From an uncultured Schlesneria sp. (GTDB lineage: Bacteria > Planctomycetota > Planctomycetia > Planctomycetales > Planctomycetaceae): DNA of 46,184 nucleotides. Below are positions 18,191 to 26,337 of the stretch, in pieces (positions within the stretch are counted from its first letter, which is position 1; every line of letters starts with the position of its first letter). The notes beneath the pieces were generated by a model. The model saw nothing but the letters and a program-made list of their open reading frames with translations, did not search any database and was not told where the DNA came from. The stretch lies in contig CAIQIR010000096.1 in the NCBI GenBank assembly GCA_903871875.1, forward strand, positions 1-46,184, given 5' to 3'. The position numbers were made by a program, and so were the translations under genes.

Positions 18191-19318
18191 ATGGGCCTTG
18201 TTGGCATGTCTGAAGTCGAGCCTTCTGTTCTGATGTTTTCTGGCCCTTTTTCCGTTCGAGGTAGTTGCTCTTATACGCTTCGGTTAGCCGAACATCTGCC
18301 TTTGAATGGATTCCGCTGCTCCGTGGTTTGTCCGGATGCCAGGCGAGTCGAACCGGAACGGCGGCGTGAGTTGCACATCAGTGAGTTTTCGCATTTACAC
18401 TTGCCTCTGTGGGGGCGTGTGGTCATGCGGATGATGCTTCGCCAGTTGCTGCTTGATCCGCCCGATCTGATTCATATCCAAGCGAGAAATGCCGCTGTTC
18501 GAGGAATGTGGCTGGCTCGCAAGCTGCAACGCCCGTATGTGCTAACAGTTCACGATTATCTGCAACCCCAGGAACGGTTGATTGTGGATCGGCGGTGGTG
18601 TCAGCGAATCATCGCCGTCAGCGATTCGGTGAAGGCAGATCTACGCGAACGCACCAATCTGCCTTGCGAGTTCATTTCAGTGGTTCATAGCGGCGTCGAC
18701 ACCGACGAGGCGGTCAGTGAAGTGAGTGTGTTGGAGGCGGGGCGAGTTCCGATTATCGGAACGGCCGGTCCCCTGGAAGCGGTCAAAGGGTTCCCCTTCT
18801 TTCTGGGTGCGGCTGCGCGTGTGTTGGCCGCGGGACGTGATGTCGAGTTCGTAATTGCCGGGGCGGGTCCGGAAGAGTCAAACCTGAGGCGACTGGCTCG
18901 TGAACTGAAAATCGACTCGCGAGTGACGTTTGTTTCGAATCTGCTGGAATTCGACGACGCGCTGACGGCCATGGATATTTTTTGTCTTCCGTCGCTGCAA
19001 CAGGGAATCGGGACGATCATGCTGGAAGCCATGGCAATGGGTCGTCCCGTAATCGCAACGCGGGTCGGCGGCGTTTACCGCGTCGTTCGTGAGAATGACA
19101 CAGGATTGCTGGTCCCCCCTTCGAACAGCGAAGCGTTGGCCCGACGCATTCTGGAACTGCTCGACGATCCGGAGCACGCCCGTACCATCGGTCACACGGC
19201 CCGCGCGGAAGTCATCAAAGAGTTCAGCGTTGAACAGATGGTTTCGAAAACGGTGGCGCTGTATCACGAAATCCTGTCGACATCCCCAGTTGTTCCGGTG
19301 CTTCAAGAATCGGTGTAG
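18191..19318 (+). CDS. Glycosyltransferase family 4 (GT-B fold)
   Basis: A 375-residue retaining glycosyltransferase that would transfer a nucleotide-activated sugar to a lipid or polysaccharide acceptor on the cytoplasmic side. The N-terminal acceptor domain (about 1-180) has the glycine-rich SGPFSVRGSCSY loop and VLTVHDYLQPQ. The C-terminal donor domain (about 185-360) has TAGPLEAVKGFPFFLGAA, VIAGAGPEE and QGIGTIMLEAMAMGRPVIAT. The usual E-x7-E motif is changed: the first acidic residue is Gln271 (codon 19001-19003) while Glu279 is kept. Many family members tolerate changes at the first Glu, so activity is not excluded. A second ATG at 18206 could also be the start. The gene ends convergent with glgX. 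The sugar is unknown. Confidence 0.9.
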   Translation: MGLVGMSEVEPSVLMFSGPFSVRGSCSYTLRLAEHLPLNGFRCSVVCPDARRVEPERRRELHISEFSHLHLPLWGRVVMRMMLRQLLLDPPDLIHIQARNAAVRGMWLARKLQRPYVLTVHDYLQPQERLIVDRRWCQRIIAVSDSVKADLRERTNLPCEFISVVHSGVDTDEAVSEVSVLEAGRVPIIGTAGPLEAVKGFPFFLGAAARVLAAGRDVEFVIAGAGPEESNLRRLARELKIDSRVTFVSNLLEFDDALTAMDIFCLPSLQQGIGTIMLEAMAMGRPVIATRVGGVYRVVRENDTGLLVPPSNSEALARRILELLDDPEHARTIGHTARAEVIKEFSVEQMVSKTVALYHEILSTSPVVPVLQESV

Positions 19319-19464
19319 GCCGTCAGTCGCCCGGACCGTCAATTCGTCCAAATCGAGTGGAAGAACACGGAACTGAGCAGTGACCGACCGAAGGCCGGAC
19401 GTCTCCGGAAGCCGGTTGGACCCTCCTTCACATTTCAGTGAAATTTGGAAGCGAAGGCTATTGA

Positions 19465-21591
19465 CTACATTCCCGGTCTATGGCGAAACAGGGCCATGCT
19501 GCGAGGTTGCAATGGGTAGGGCTGCAACGTGTCGCAAGTCACGATTGTCGTATCACCCGCGTAGGTGTCGAACAACCGCTCCCATTTCCCGATCGAACGA
19601 ACCTTGGGCGGGATGACAAAGGGTGTCGGTTCGTAATGTGCGTTCAACAAGATCAGCAGATTGTCACCAATGATACATGCGCCTTGCTCGTCGATCTGGC
19701 TGCAATGACCAAGCAGCAAGAGACCCAGCGAATGCCGCCCCCGCGTGTCCCATTCCGTTCCCGTCATAAAGTGTCCGTCGCAGTCTAACCAGCAGACTTC
19801 ATTATCATCATCTTCATGAGTCACGCTTTTGAAGAAGCGACGCCGCGAGAGCGCCGGTTGTTCCCGGCGGATTTCGATCAAACGCCGGAGAAACTCAAGT
19901 TGTTGATGCTGACCGTCCGTCAAATCCCACTTGATCCATGACAGAAAGTTGTCTTGTGCGTAGCAATTGTTATTGCCTTGGGCTGAGTGTCCCAATTCGT
20001 CGCCCGCCAACAGCATCGGCACGCCTTGCGAAACAAACAGTGACGCCAGGAAATTGCGCTGCTGACGATCGCGAAGTGCCATGATCTCGGGGTTGTTCGT
20101 GGCACCTTCAATGCCACAATTCCAACTGATGTTATGATTGTTGCCGTCGCGATTGCCTTCGCCATTCGCTTCGTTGTGTTTGTCGTTGTAGCTGACCAGA
20201 TCGCGAAGCGTGAAGCCGTCATGGCAGGTCACGAAGTTGACGCTGGCCGAAGGTTGCCGGCCGTTGTCTTCGTACAGATCGCTGCTTCCCGCCAATCGCG
20301 TCGCCAGTTCCGCCACGGTTCCGTCGTCACCTTTCCAGAATTGACGCAGGCAATCGCGATATCGCCCATTCCACTCGGTCCAGATGATCGGAAACCGGCC
20401 GGATTGATAACCACCTTCTCCGATATCCCACGGCTCGGCGATCAACTTGACTTGCGACAGGATCGGATCTTGATGGATCACGTTGAAGAAGGCGCTCATC
20501 CGGTCGACGTTATGAAACTGACGCGCTAAGGTCGCTGCCAGGTCGAAACGGAATCCATCGACGTGCATTTCGGTGACCCAGTAGCGCAGGCTGTCCATGA
20601 CCATTTGCAGCACGCGAGGATGCCGCAAATAAGGGGAATTACCGCAACCGGTGAAGTCGGTGTAGTAGCGACGTTGACTGTCATTCAGGTAGTAATAGCT
20701 GGTGTTGTCGATTCCCCGCCAGGACAGCGTCGGGCCGCGTTCATTTCCTTCGGCGGTGTGGTTGTACACCACATCCAGAATCACTTCGATCCCCGCCGCG
20801 TGCAACGTACGAACCATCGACTTGAATTCTTGCACCATCAGTTCTGGATCGTGCGTCGCGCAGTACCGCGGTTCTGGAGCAAAGAAACCCAGGGAGTTAT
20901 ATCCCCAGTAGTTGACCCGTTGTTGCTGAGTCAGAAAATGCTCGTCGATATGAAAATGAATCGGCAGCAGTTCGACCGCCGTGACGCCCAGTCGCTTCAG
21001 GTAACTGATTGCCGGAGCGCTCGCCAGTCCCGCATAAGTTCCCCGCAACTTTTCGGGGATCTCGGTCATCAGCTTGGTAAACCCCTTCACATGCATTTCG
21101 TAAATGATTGTCCGTTCCCACGGAATCTCCAGCCGATGATCGTTGCCCCAGGTAAAGGCGGTATCGACGACCAAACTCAGCGGCGCAAACGGGGCCGAAT
21201 CGCGGTCATCGAAGGAAAGATCGGTCGTCGGGTCACCCAACCGGTATCCGAACAGCGAATCGTCCCACTTCAAGGGCCTTCCCACTGCGCGCGCGTACGG
21301 ATCGAACAGCAATTTGTTCGGATTGAATCGATACCCATTTTGCGGGTCGTAAGGGCCATAAACGCGAAATCCATAGAGCGTTCCCGGTTTCAGGTCGGGA
21401 AAGTATCCATGAAAAACGTTGTACATGCGTTCGGGCAGCTCGATCCGTTCGCTCTCATGCGTCGCCTCAGGAGAATCGAACAGGCAGAGTTCGACTTTGG
21501 TGGCCTTGTCGGAAAAGAGGGCGATGTTAACGCCTGTCCCATCCCAGTTGGCCCCCAGTGGATAAGGATGCCCCGGCCAAACTCGCATCAC
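19465..21591 (-). CDS. glgX: Glycogen debranching enzyme GlgX (isoamylase-type, GH13)
   Basis: A 708-residue alpha-1,6-glucosidase that trims branch stubs from glycogen. The N-terminal carbohydrate-binding (CBM48-like) domain spans about 1-140 (PLGANWDGTGVNIALFSDKA). The GH13 barrel has DVVYNHTAEG at 273-282, the nucleophile D350 in GFRFDLA, acid/base E386 in LIAEPWD, and D458 in VTCHDG. The C-terminal beta domain ends near RSMALFRHRPGM. Length fits TreX/GlgX enzymes. No other glycogen gene is adjacent. The upstream gene on the same strand ends 168 bases away, with a GC-rich hairpin between, so glgX probably has its own promoter. Confidence 0.97.
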   Translation of the reverse strand: MMRVWPGHPYPLGANWDGTGVNIALFSDKATKVELCLFDSPEATHESERIELPERMYNVFHGYFPDLKPGTLYGFRVYGPYDPQNGYRFNPNKLLFDPYARAVGRPLKWDDSLFGYRLGDPTTDLSFDDRDSAPFAPLSLVVDTAFTWGNDHRLEIPWERTIIYEMHVKGFTKLMTEIPEKLRGTYAGLASAPAISYLKRLGVTAVELLPIHFHIDEHFLTQQQRVNYWGYNSLGFFAPEPRYCATHDPELMVQEFKSMVRTLHAAGIEVILDVVYNHTAEGNERGPTLSWRGIDNTSYYYLNDSQRRYYTDFTGCGNSPYLRHPRVLQMVMDSLRYWVTEMHVDGFRFDLAATLARQFHNVDRMSAFFNVIHQDPILSQVKLIAEPWDIGEGGYQSGRFPIIWTEWNGRYRDCLRQFWKGDDGTVAELATRLAGSSDLYEDNGRQPSASVNFVTCHDGFTLRDLVSYNDKHNEANGEGNRDGNNHNISWNCGIEGATNNPEIMALRDRQQRNFLASLFVSQGVPMLLAGDELGHSAQGNNNCYAQDNFLSWIKWDLTDGQHQQLEFLRRLIEIRREQPALSRRRFFKSVTHEDDDNEVCWLDCDGHFMTGTEWDTRGRHSLGLLLLGHCSQIDEQGACIIGDNLLILLNAHYEPTPFVIPPKVRSIGKWERLFDTYAGDTTIVTCDTLQPYPLQPRSMALFRHRPGM

Positions 21592-21663
21592 GGCTTTCCT
21601 TCATGTCAGTGAACGAACCGCTCGAACAATCACAAGGATATTTTCCGTCGCGGGTCGAAATCT

Positions 21664-21686
21664 GCCAGCGAATCATCGCCGCTGGC
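21664..21686 (-). terminator. Possible weak hairpin terminator
   Basis: GCCAGCG at 21664-21670 and CGCTGGC at 21680-21686 form a 7-bp GC-rich stem with a 9-base loop, about 75 bases after the stop of the zinc-ribbon gene on the minus strand. No T-run follows, so a terminator role is tentative. Confidence 0.3.
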
Positions 21687-21759
21687 GATGTTCCTGTTCC
21701 CGAAGAATCGTGATTTGATATCGCCAGATGGGTTTGGCGAATCTGAAGTGCGCCCGGAC

Positions 21760-23226
21760 TTACTTGTTTTCCGACTTCATCGGAATATCGAAGGGCGCCT
21801 TTTGATTCCCTTCCATGATTTCGACAATTTTCATCTGCGCCTGCCTCCATTCGGACGGCACATCCTCCCCATTGGGACCGATATGGCTAACCCAGACCCG
21901 ACATTTGCCCGCAGCGACGCCTTCAATCTTGTCGCCGGGCAAATACATCATCTTGAACTTTCCGGCATTGTCAGTAATGGCAAACGAGGTGCGGGGACGC
22001 TCCCGTTTCGATCCTTCGATCACTGTTCCCATCGGTTCAAAAAATACTTCGGCTCCGGCCAGCGGCTGGCCGTCGAGCGTGACAGATCCCGCCACATAAC
22101 CCAGTTTGGGGGTTTTGATCGGGCCCGTCGAGAAGGCATAATTTCCCAGAAAGCTGCACCCAACAATCAGCAAAATCGCGCCAACGATCTTGATCAACCC
22201 CTCAATGCCGATCTCGCGGAAAGCCTGCAAATAGTCGAATTGCGGTTTTGCATCGCGTTGGCGGGCGGCTTCCGCCGTACTGTCCTTGATCGCCTTTTTC
22301 ATCATCTTCGCAGCCGTCGCCAGGTCGACCTTTTCAGGAGTCGGTCGCGAAGGTGCCACCATCGGCGCGGGTCTTGAGACAGGATGCGGGGTGGGCCGAG
22401 ACAGGACATCGTAATCCGAGTCATCAGACAAACTCAGGTCGGAATCATCTTGCATATGGGATGACAGCGAATTGCGTTTCGGCGACGATGAATCGGCCAT
22501 CAGATACTTCAGTGGATCAAATGCGTCATCGCCCGGTTTCTTAGATCCCGAATTGGGATTTTTTCCCTGATTCTTATTCGGCGGTTTCGTATGGTCGTCC
22601 TTGTTCAGATCCAGTGCATGCAGACTGGAATCTGACAGGGGCCGTGCCGATCCCGCTCCGACCAGCAAAGGAGGGCTATCGAGATCGTCATCATCATCCG
22701 CAGCAGCAGAGGAGGCCCCCGTGTAAGCCACCTGTGAATCGTCCTCGTTCGCACTGTCCTCGTCGTCGTTGAATGCCGACTCAGCGGAATCCGCGTTGTT
22801 AAAATCGTCGTCATCCAAGGGGGGGGACAGGGCTGAATCGATCGGCGGAGGAAACGCGTCGTCAGTCAAAGGGGCAACGGGTGCCGACTCAGGGGACGAT
22901 TCTTCGGGATCTTCAGGCGGCGTTGGAAAGGAAAAATCTGGCGACGGCGGAGTCGCGACGGCTGAGTCCAACGTTTCTGTGGAAGAAACCGGCGTGGCGA
23001 CACTCACGACCTGTTCTTCTTTCGGTTCGGGCGGTGCGGCGCAAGGCAAAACGGCTGCGGGATTCGATGACGACTTGGCAACGGGCGCAGATTCGGCCGG
23101 CACCGATTCGGCGGGTGGAACGACAAATTTTGTCTTGCATTTGGGACAACGTGCGGCTGTCCCGGCGAGTTCGTCCTTGATCTTGAGTACCGAAGCACAT
23201 TCTGCACAAGTGAAGCGAATCGTCAT
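21760..23226 (-). CDS. Zinc-ribbon, acidic low-complexity, single-pass protein with C-terminal carboxypeptidase-regulatory-like domain
   Basis: A 488-residue protein in several modules. Residues ~6-35 form a zinc ribbon with two Cys pairs (FTCAEC and ARCPKC), of the MJ0042/FYDLN type common in planctomycetes and myxobacteria. Residues ~45-300 are acidic and low-complexity, rich in Ser, Asp, Pro and Ala. A membrane helix lies at ~352-372 (IVGAILLIVGCSFLGNYAF). The last ~100 residues (VTLDGQPLAGAEVFFEPMG) match the transthyretin-like/carboxypeptidase regulatory fold seen in many planctomycete surface proteins. The layout suggests a cytoplasmic zinc ribbon and linker with an extracytoplasmic beta domain. 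Function is unknown; sensing or anchoring is a guess. Confidence 0.82.
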   Translation of the reverse strand: MTIRFTCAECASVLKIKDELAGTAARCPKCKTKFVVPPAESVPAESAPVAKSSSNPAAVLPCAAPPEPKEEQVVSVATPVSSTETLDSAVATPPSPDFSFPTPPEDPEESSPESAPVAPLTDDAFPPPIDSALSPPLDDDDFNNADSAESAFNDDEDSANEDDSQVAYTGASSAAADDDDDLDSPPLLVGAGSARPLSDSSLHALDLNKDDHTKPPNKNQGKNPNSGSKKPGDDAFDPLKYLMADSSSPKRNSLSSHMQDDSDLSLSDDSDYDVLSRPTPHPVSRPAPMVAPSRPTPEKVDLATAAKMMKKAIKDSTAEAARQRDAKPQFDYLQAFREIGIEGLIKIVGAILLIVGCSFLGNYAFSTGPIKTPKLGYVAGSVTLDGQPLAGAEVFFEPMGTVIEGSKRERPRTSFAITDNAGKFKMMYLPGDKIEGVAAGKCRVWVSHIGPNGEDVPSEWRQAQMKIVEIMEGNQKAPFDIPMKSENK

Positions 23227-23417
23227 GCCGCAACTTTCTCGATTCCCCGCGAGATCAGATTTACGAACGAACTAGCCATCCGTTCTCGAAACGAGGGTTT
23301 GGTTTATATCGGCGGAATCTCCCGCGGAATCGGACCTTAGCTGACATCGTGAATGCGTCGAAGACATCGAACAAACATAACGCGGAATTATCCTACAGGA
23401 TGCGAAGGTGTAAAACG

Positions 23418-23453
23418 ACAGTGAAGTCGTTTCTTGAGAAACGACTTCACTGT
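23418..23453 (-). terminator. Strong inverted repeat, terminator of the DUF1559 gene
   Basis: A perfect 16-bp stem (arms 23418-23433 and 23438-23453) closes a 4-base loop TTGA. On the minus strand it lies 55 bases after the DUF1559 stop and is followed by GTCGTTTTACA, a short T-rich tail, which fits an intrinsic terminator. Confidence 0.75.
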
Positions 23454-23508
23454 TCGAAATCAGCCAACGACATTTGTCGTTCTCAGATCCCTGGTTCCGG
23501 CATCTTGT

Positions 23509-24662
23509 CTACTGGAATTGGAGGTTGATGGGACTGCCTTGGCCCATGTTCCCCAAATTGTGCCAAGTCGTCAGATCAATGTTGACGCTGATGATCTTCA
23601 CGCTTCCGTCCGCGAGACCGACTTGCACGATCTGGTCGTGGGGGCTGTCGGCCTCCTCATAAGAAATTCCGGTGTGGGGTGCATATCGGCAACTGAACAG
23701 ATTTGCAGGACCACCCCAAGCCCAACCATCTTCGCTGTGCTGCAGCAGATTGGCGGTAACCGTTCCTTGCTGCGCCGCTTGGAAGATCCGCCGTTCCGAG
23801 ATCATGATCACGTTCGATGTTCCGTCGGTCACGTCGCGGAAGCTGACAAACGAATTGACTCCAAACATCCCCACATTGGACGCAAACTGCGTATAGGGTG
23901 ACGTCGTGTACGTCAAACCATTGATCGTACTGACAGTACTTGTCACCGTCAGACCTAATTGAGCTGCCGTCAACAAATAAGTCTGTCGATCGGTGACTGC
24001 GTTGCCGTTCAGAGTTGTTCCGTCACGAAACGTAATTCCAGTGCCGGTGCAGGCGGCATAATCGTTACCACCTTGGGTCCACGTATTCGTTCCCAAGGAG
24101 GGATACGTTGGATCCGAGTCGATTCGATCACAGGTCGCGTACGTCGTGGTGGCCAGCATGGTCGTTCGCCGACTGGGGCAATAGTAAACGGCCAAATCGG
24201 TTCGGGGGGCATAAAGCAGACTGAGATCTTGCGTGACGGCCGGATATTCGCCGTTGGTTCGCAGATTGTCGTTGAAATAGTAGAAGTTATAGAGCGACGC
24301 TTGATCGAGCATCGGCAGAATCTGAAGCATCCAACTGGTGCCCTGATATTGCAGCACATTTTGATTGCGGGCCGTTTCGCTTCGACAGGATTTACATAGC
24401 GACCAATATTGTCGACCAGCGGTACGACGGAGTTAATACTGGAGCTGATCTGGCCAGGAGGAAAACAACGATTCGAATCGTGGTAATTGTGTAGCGCCAG
24501 TCCGATTTGCTTGAGATTGTTTTGGCAGGCAGCGCGACGTGCTGCTTCGCGTGCTCGTTGCACGGCAGGCAGCAACAGAGCAATCAACATCGCGATAATG
24601 GCAATGACTACCAGCAACTCAATAAGTGTGAAGCCCCGCTGACGTCGTCTGGGTCGCATCAT
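23509..24662 (-). pseudogene. DUF1559 protein with prepilin-type N-terminus, split by a one-base frameshift
   Basis: The N-terminal part has a type IV prepilin-like leader and helix, [18 protein letters not shown], then [30 protein letters not shown], the signature of the DUF1559 (SBP_bac_10) family that is massively expanded in planctomycetes. The frame holding this start loses family resemblance near 24385. The family sequence resumes one frame over at [19 protein letters not shown] and runs to the TAG at 23509, with the family's ending (GLADGSVKIISVNIDL). The total, 1154 bases, is one short of a multiple of three, so a one-base loss, possibly in the AAA run (TTT at 24375-24377), would explain it; repaired length would be about 384 residues. 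A sequencing error is possible. GAGGAG precedes two adjacent ATGs (24662, 24659). Confidence 0.85.
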
Positions 24663-25075
24663 TAGCTCCTCAAGTCGAGAGAAAAAGGACATTTTTTGTA
24701 AAGCGGTCAAGTGGAACTGACCGCAGAACCAAACTCGTCTCTGAAAGGTGATCAAGCGACATCTGATGGCCCGAATGGGCCGGTAAGCTGCTTCGATGGC
24801 AAATCGATAATGTTCCAGTTCATGACCATTTGTCAAGTGCAATGGTGCCACAATGAAGCACTTGTCAAGTCTGCTCACGCTTTTGTTCCGTTGCGACTTA
24901 ACAATATGCGACTCTTCTCTTTCGATCCGCAGTCGCTATCTTGTTTAACATGGCAAAAGTGCCTGTTCCAACTCTCATTGCCGACGCGACTGCTGTCTGC
25001 GCACGGACTGTTGTGTTCGTCATAGAGTTCGGTTGAGGTGGTGGACAGAATGGAAATCTTCCAGGAAAGGCCGGT
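24663..25075. other. Intergenic region between divergent DUF1559 and kinase genes
   Basis: A 413-base AT-richer gap that should hold two divergent promoters. It contains a 7-bp inverted repeat, GCGGTCA (24703-24709) and TGACCGC (24718-24724), in the leader of the DUF1559 gene. It also has two direct copies of TTGTCAAGT (24830-24838 and 24862-24870), 32 bases apart, partly overlapping an imperfect dyad CAAGTGC/GCACTTG. No open frame here looks like a gene. Confidence 0.5.
24703..24724 (-). promoter_or_regulatory. Leader hairpin before the DUF1559 gene
   Basis: GCGGTCA and TGACCGC form a 7-bp stem with an 8-base loop, about 40 bases before the DUF1559 start on the minus strand, followed by an AT-rich leader. 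It could be an operator or an RNA hairpin; nothing decides which. Confidence 0.35.
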
Positions 25076-26167
25076 ATGCGCGTTGTGACGTTTGGTGAAG
25101 TGATGCTCAGGATGATGCCACCTGGTTGGATGCGGCTCTCGCAATCACTGCCTGGTTCGATGGACGTAACGTTTGGCGGCGCGGAGGTGAACGTTGCCGT
25201 TTCCATCGCGCGACAGGGTGGCCACGCGGCATTCTGTACGGCCCTTCCCGACAACCCTTTGACCGATGCTTTTGTGGCTCAATTGAAGTCGTTTGGGATT
25301 GATGTGGAATTTGTTCAGCGGTCTTCCCAAGGCCGATTTGGCATTTACTTCGTCGAAAATGGCGCGAATCAGCGTGGCGGAACTGTCACGTACGATCGAG
25401 GCGGCTCGACGATTTCCCTGACACCGGTTTCCGCTTATCCCTGGGACAAGATCCTCGCCGGCGCGAATTGGTTTCACACCACGGGAATCACTCCGTCGCT
25501 GAGCCGCGAATCGAATGATGCTGCCCTGAAATCGGTTCAGGAAGCAACGCGACGTCAAATTCCCGTTTCGTGCGATCTCAACTTCCGCAAGAAGCTGTGG
25601 AACTGGGAACCCGGAACGAAGCCCGCGGCTCTGGCTCGTAAATCGATGGAAGCGATGTTGCCCTTTATTCAAGTACTGATTGCCAATGAGGAAGATGCGG
25701 ATCATGTGCTGGGCATTCGTGCGGCAGAGACCGATGTTGAGTCCGGTGAACTGAATCTGGCCGGTTATGAACAAGTCGCCCGTCAAATTGCCCAGAAATT
25801 CCCCAACCTGCGTCAGGTGGCGATTACATTGCGAGAAAGCGTGTCGGCCAGCCACAATAACTGGGGTGCGATGCTGTTTGACGTCGCCGCCGGAAAAGCT
25901 CACTTCGCCCCGACCGATCCCGTTGGAGCATATGCACCTTACGAAATTCACAATATTGTCGATCGAGTGGGGGCCGGCGATTCGTTTGCCGGTGCACTCA
26001 TTTTTGCTCTGAATACCCCCGAACTTTCCGAGCCGGCGACCGCTCTGCGTTATGCCGTGGCGGCCAGTTGCCTGAAACACAGTATTCTAGGGGATTTTAA
26101 CGATGTCACTCGATCGGAAGTCGAAGCCTTGATGAAAGGCGGCGGTCATGGCCGCGTCAGTCGTTGA
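25076..26167 (+). CDS. kdgK: PfkB-family sugar kinase, probable 2-keto-3-deoxygluconate kinase
   Basis: A 363-residue ribokinase-like kinase. It begins MRVVTFGEVMLRMMPPG, typical of 2-keto-3-deoxygluconate (KDG) kinases, with the FGGAEVNVAVSIARQGG substrate loop near residue 40. CDLNFRKKLW lies near 175 and is common to KDG kinases, and the PfkB signature DRVGAGDSFAGALIFAL near 300 carries the catalytic Asp. KDG kinase makes KDPG for the Entner-Doudoroff or uronate pathway. No aldolase or dehydratase gene is next to it, so the substrate rests on motif resemblance alone. AAAGG precedes the ATG. The next gene, serA, starts 170 bases downstream and may have its own promoter. Confidence 0.85.
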   Translation: MRVVTFGEVMLRMMPPGWMRLSQSLPGSMDVTFGGAEVNVAVSIARQGGHAAFCTALPDNPLTDAFVAQLKSFGIDVEFVQRSSQGRFGIYFVENGANQRGGTVTYDRGGSTISLTPVSAYPWDKILAGANWFHTTGITPSLSRESNDAALKSVQEATRRQIPVSCDLNFRKKLWNWEPGTKPAALARKSMEAMLPFIQVLIANEEDADHVLGIRAAETDVESGELNLAGYEQVARQIAQKFPNLRQVAITLRESVSASHNNWGAMLFDVAAGKAHFAPTDPVGAYAPYEIHNIVDRVGAGDSFAGALIFALNTPELSEPATALRYAVAASCLKHSILGDFNDVTRSEVEALMKGGGHGRVSR

Positions 26168-26337
26168 TGATCATATCAGGGCTTCCTGTTGGTTGATGGC
26201 TTATCGCTTGGCCAGCTCGCCGCGTCCGCGTATGCTCTTGGCGAACTGAATCACTGTCCGGCACCGAACGGGAACCGTCATTCAGGCCCTGGTGTCGTTT
26301 TTGTCTGTTACCTTCCTTCGATCGACGATCAATCATC

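Noticed and set aside
19391-19450. Short palindromes between the GT4 and glgX genes
   Set aside because: The stems are only 5-6 bp with no T-run; too weak to call a terminator.
20563-21612. 349-codon plus-strand frame
   Set aside because: Antisense to glgX, which has all catalytic motifs.
24370-24385. Programmed -1 frameshifting in the DUF1559 gene
   Set aside because: The site lacks a canonical X-XXY-YYZ slippery heptamer and I see no clear downstream stem, so a plain base loss or assembly error is more likely.
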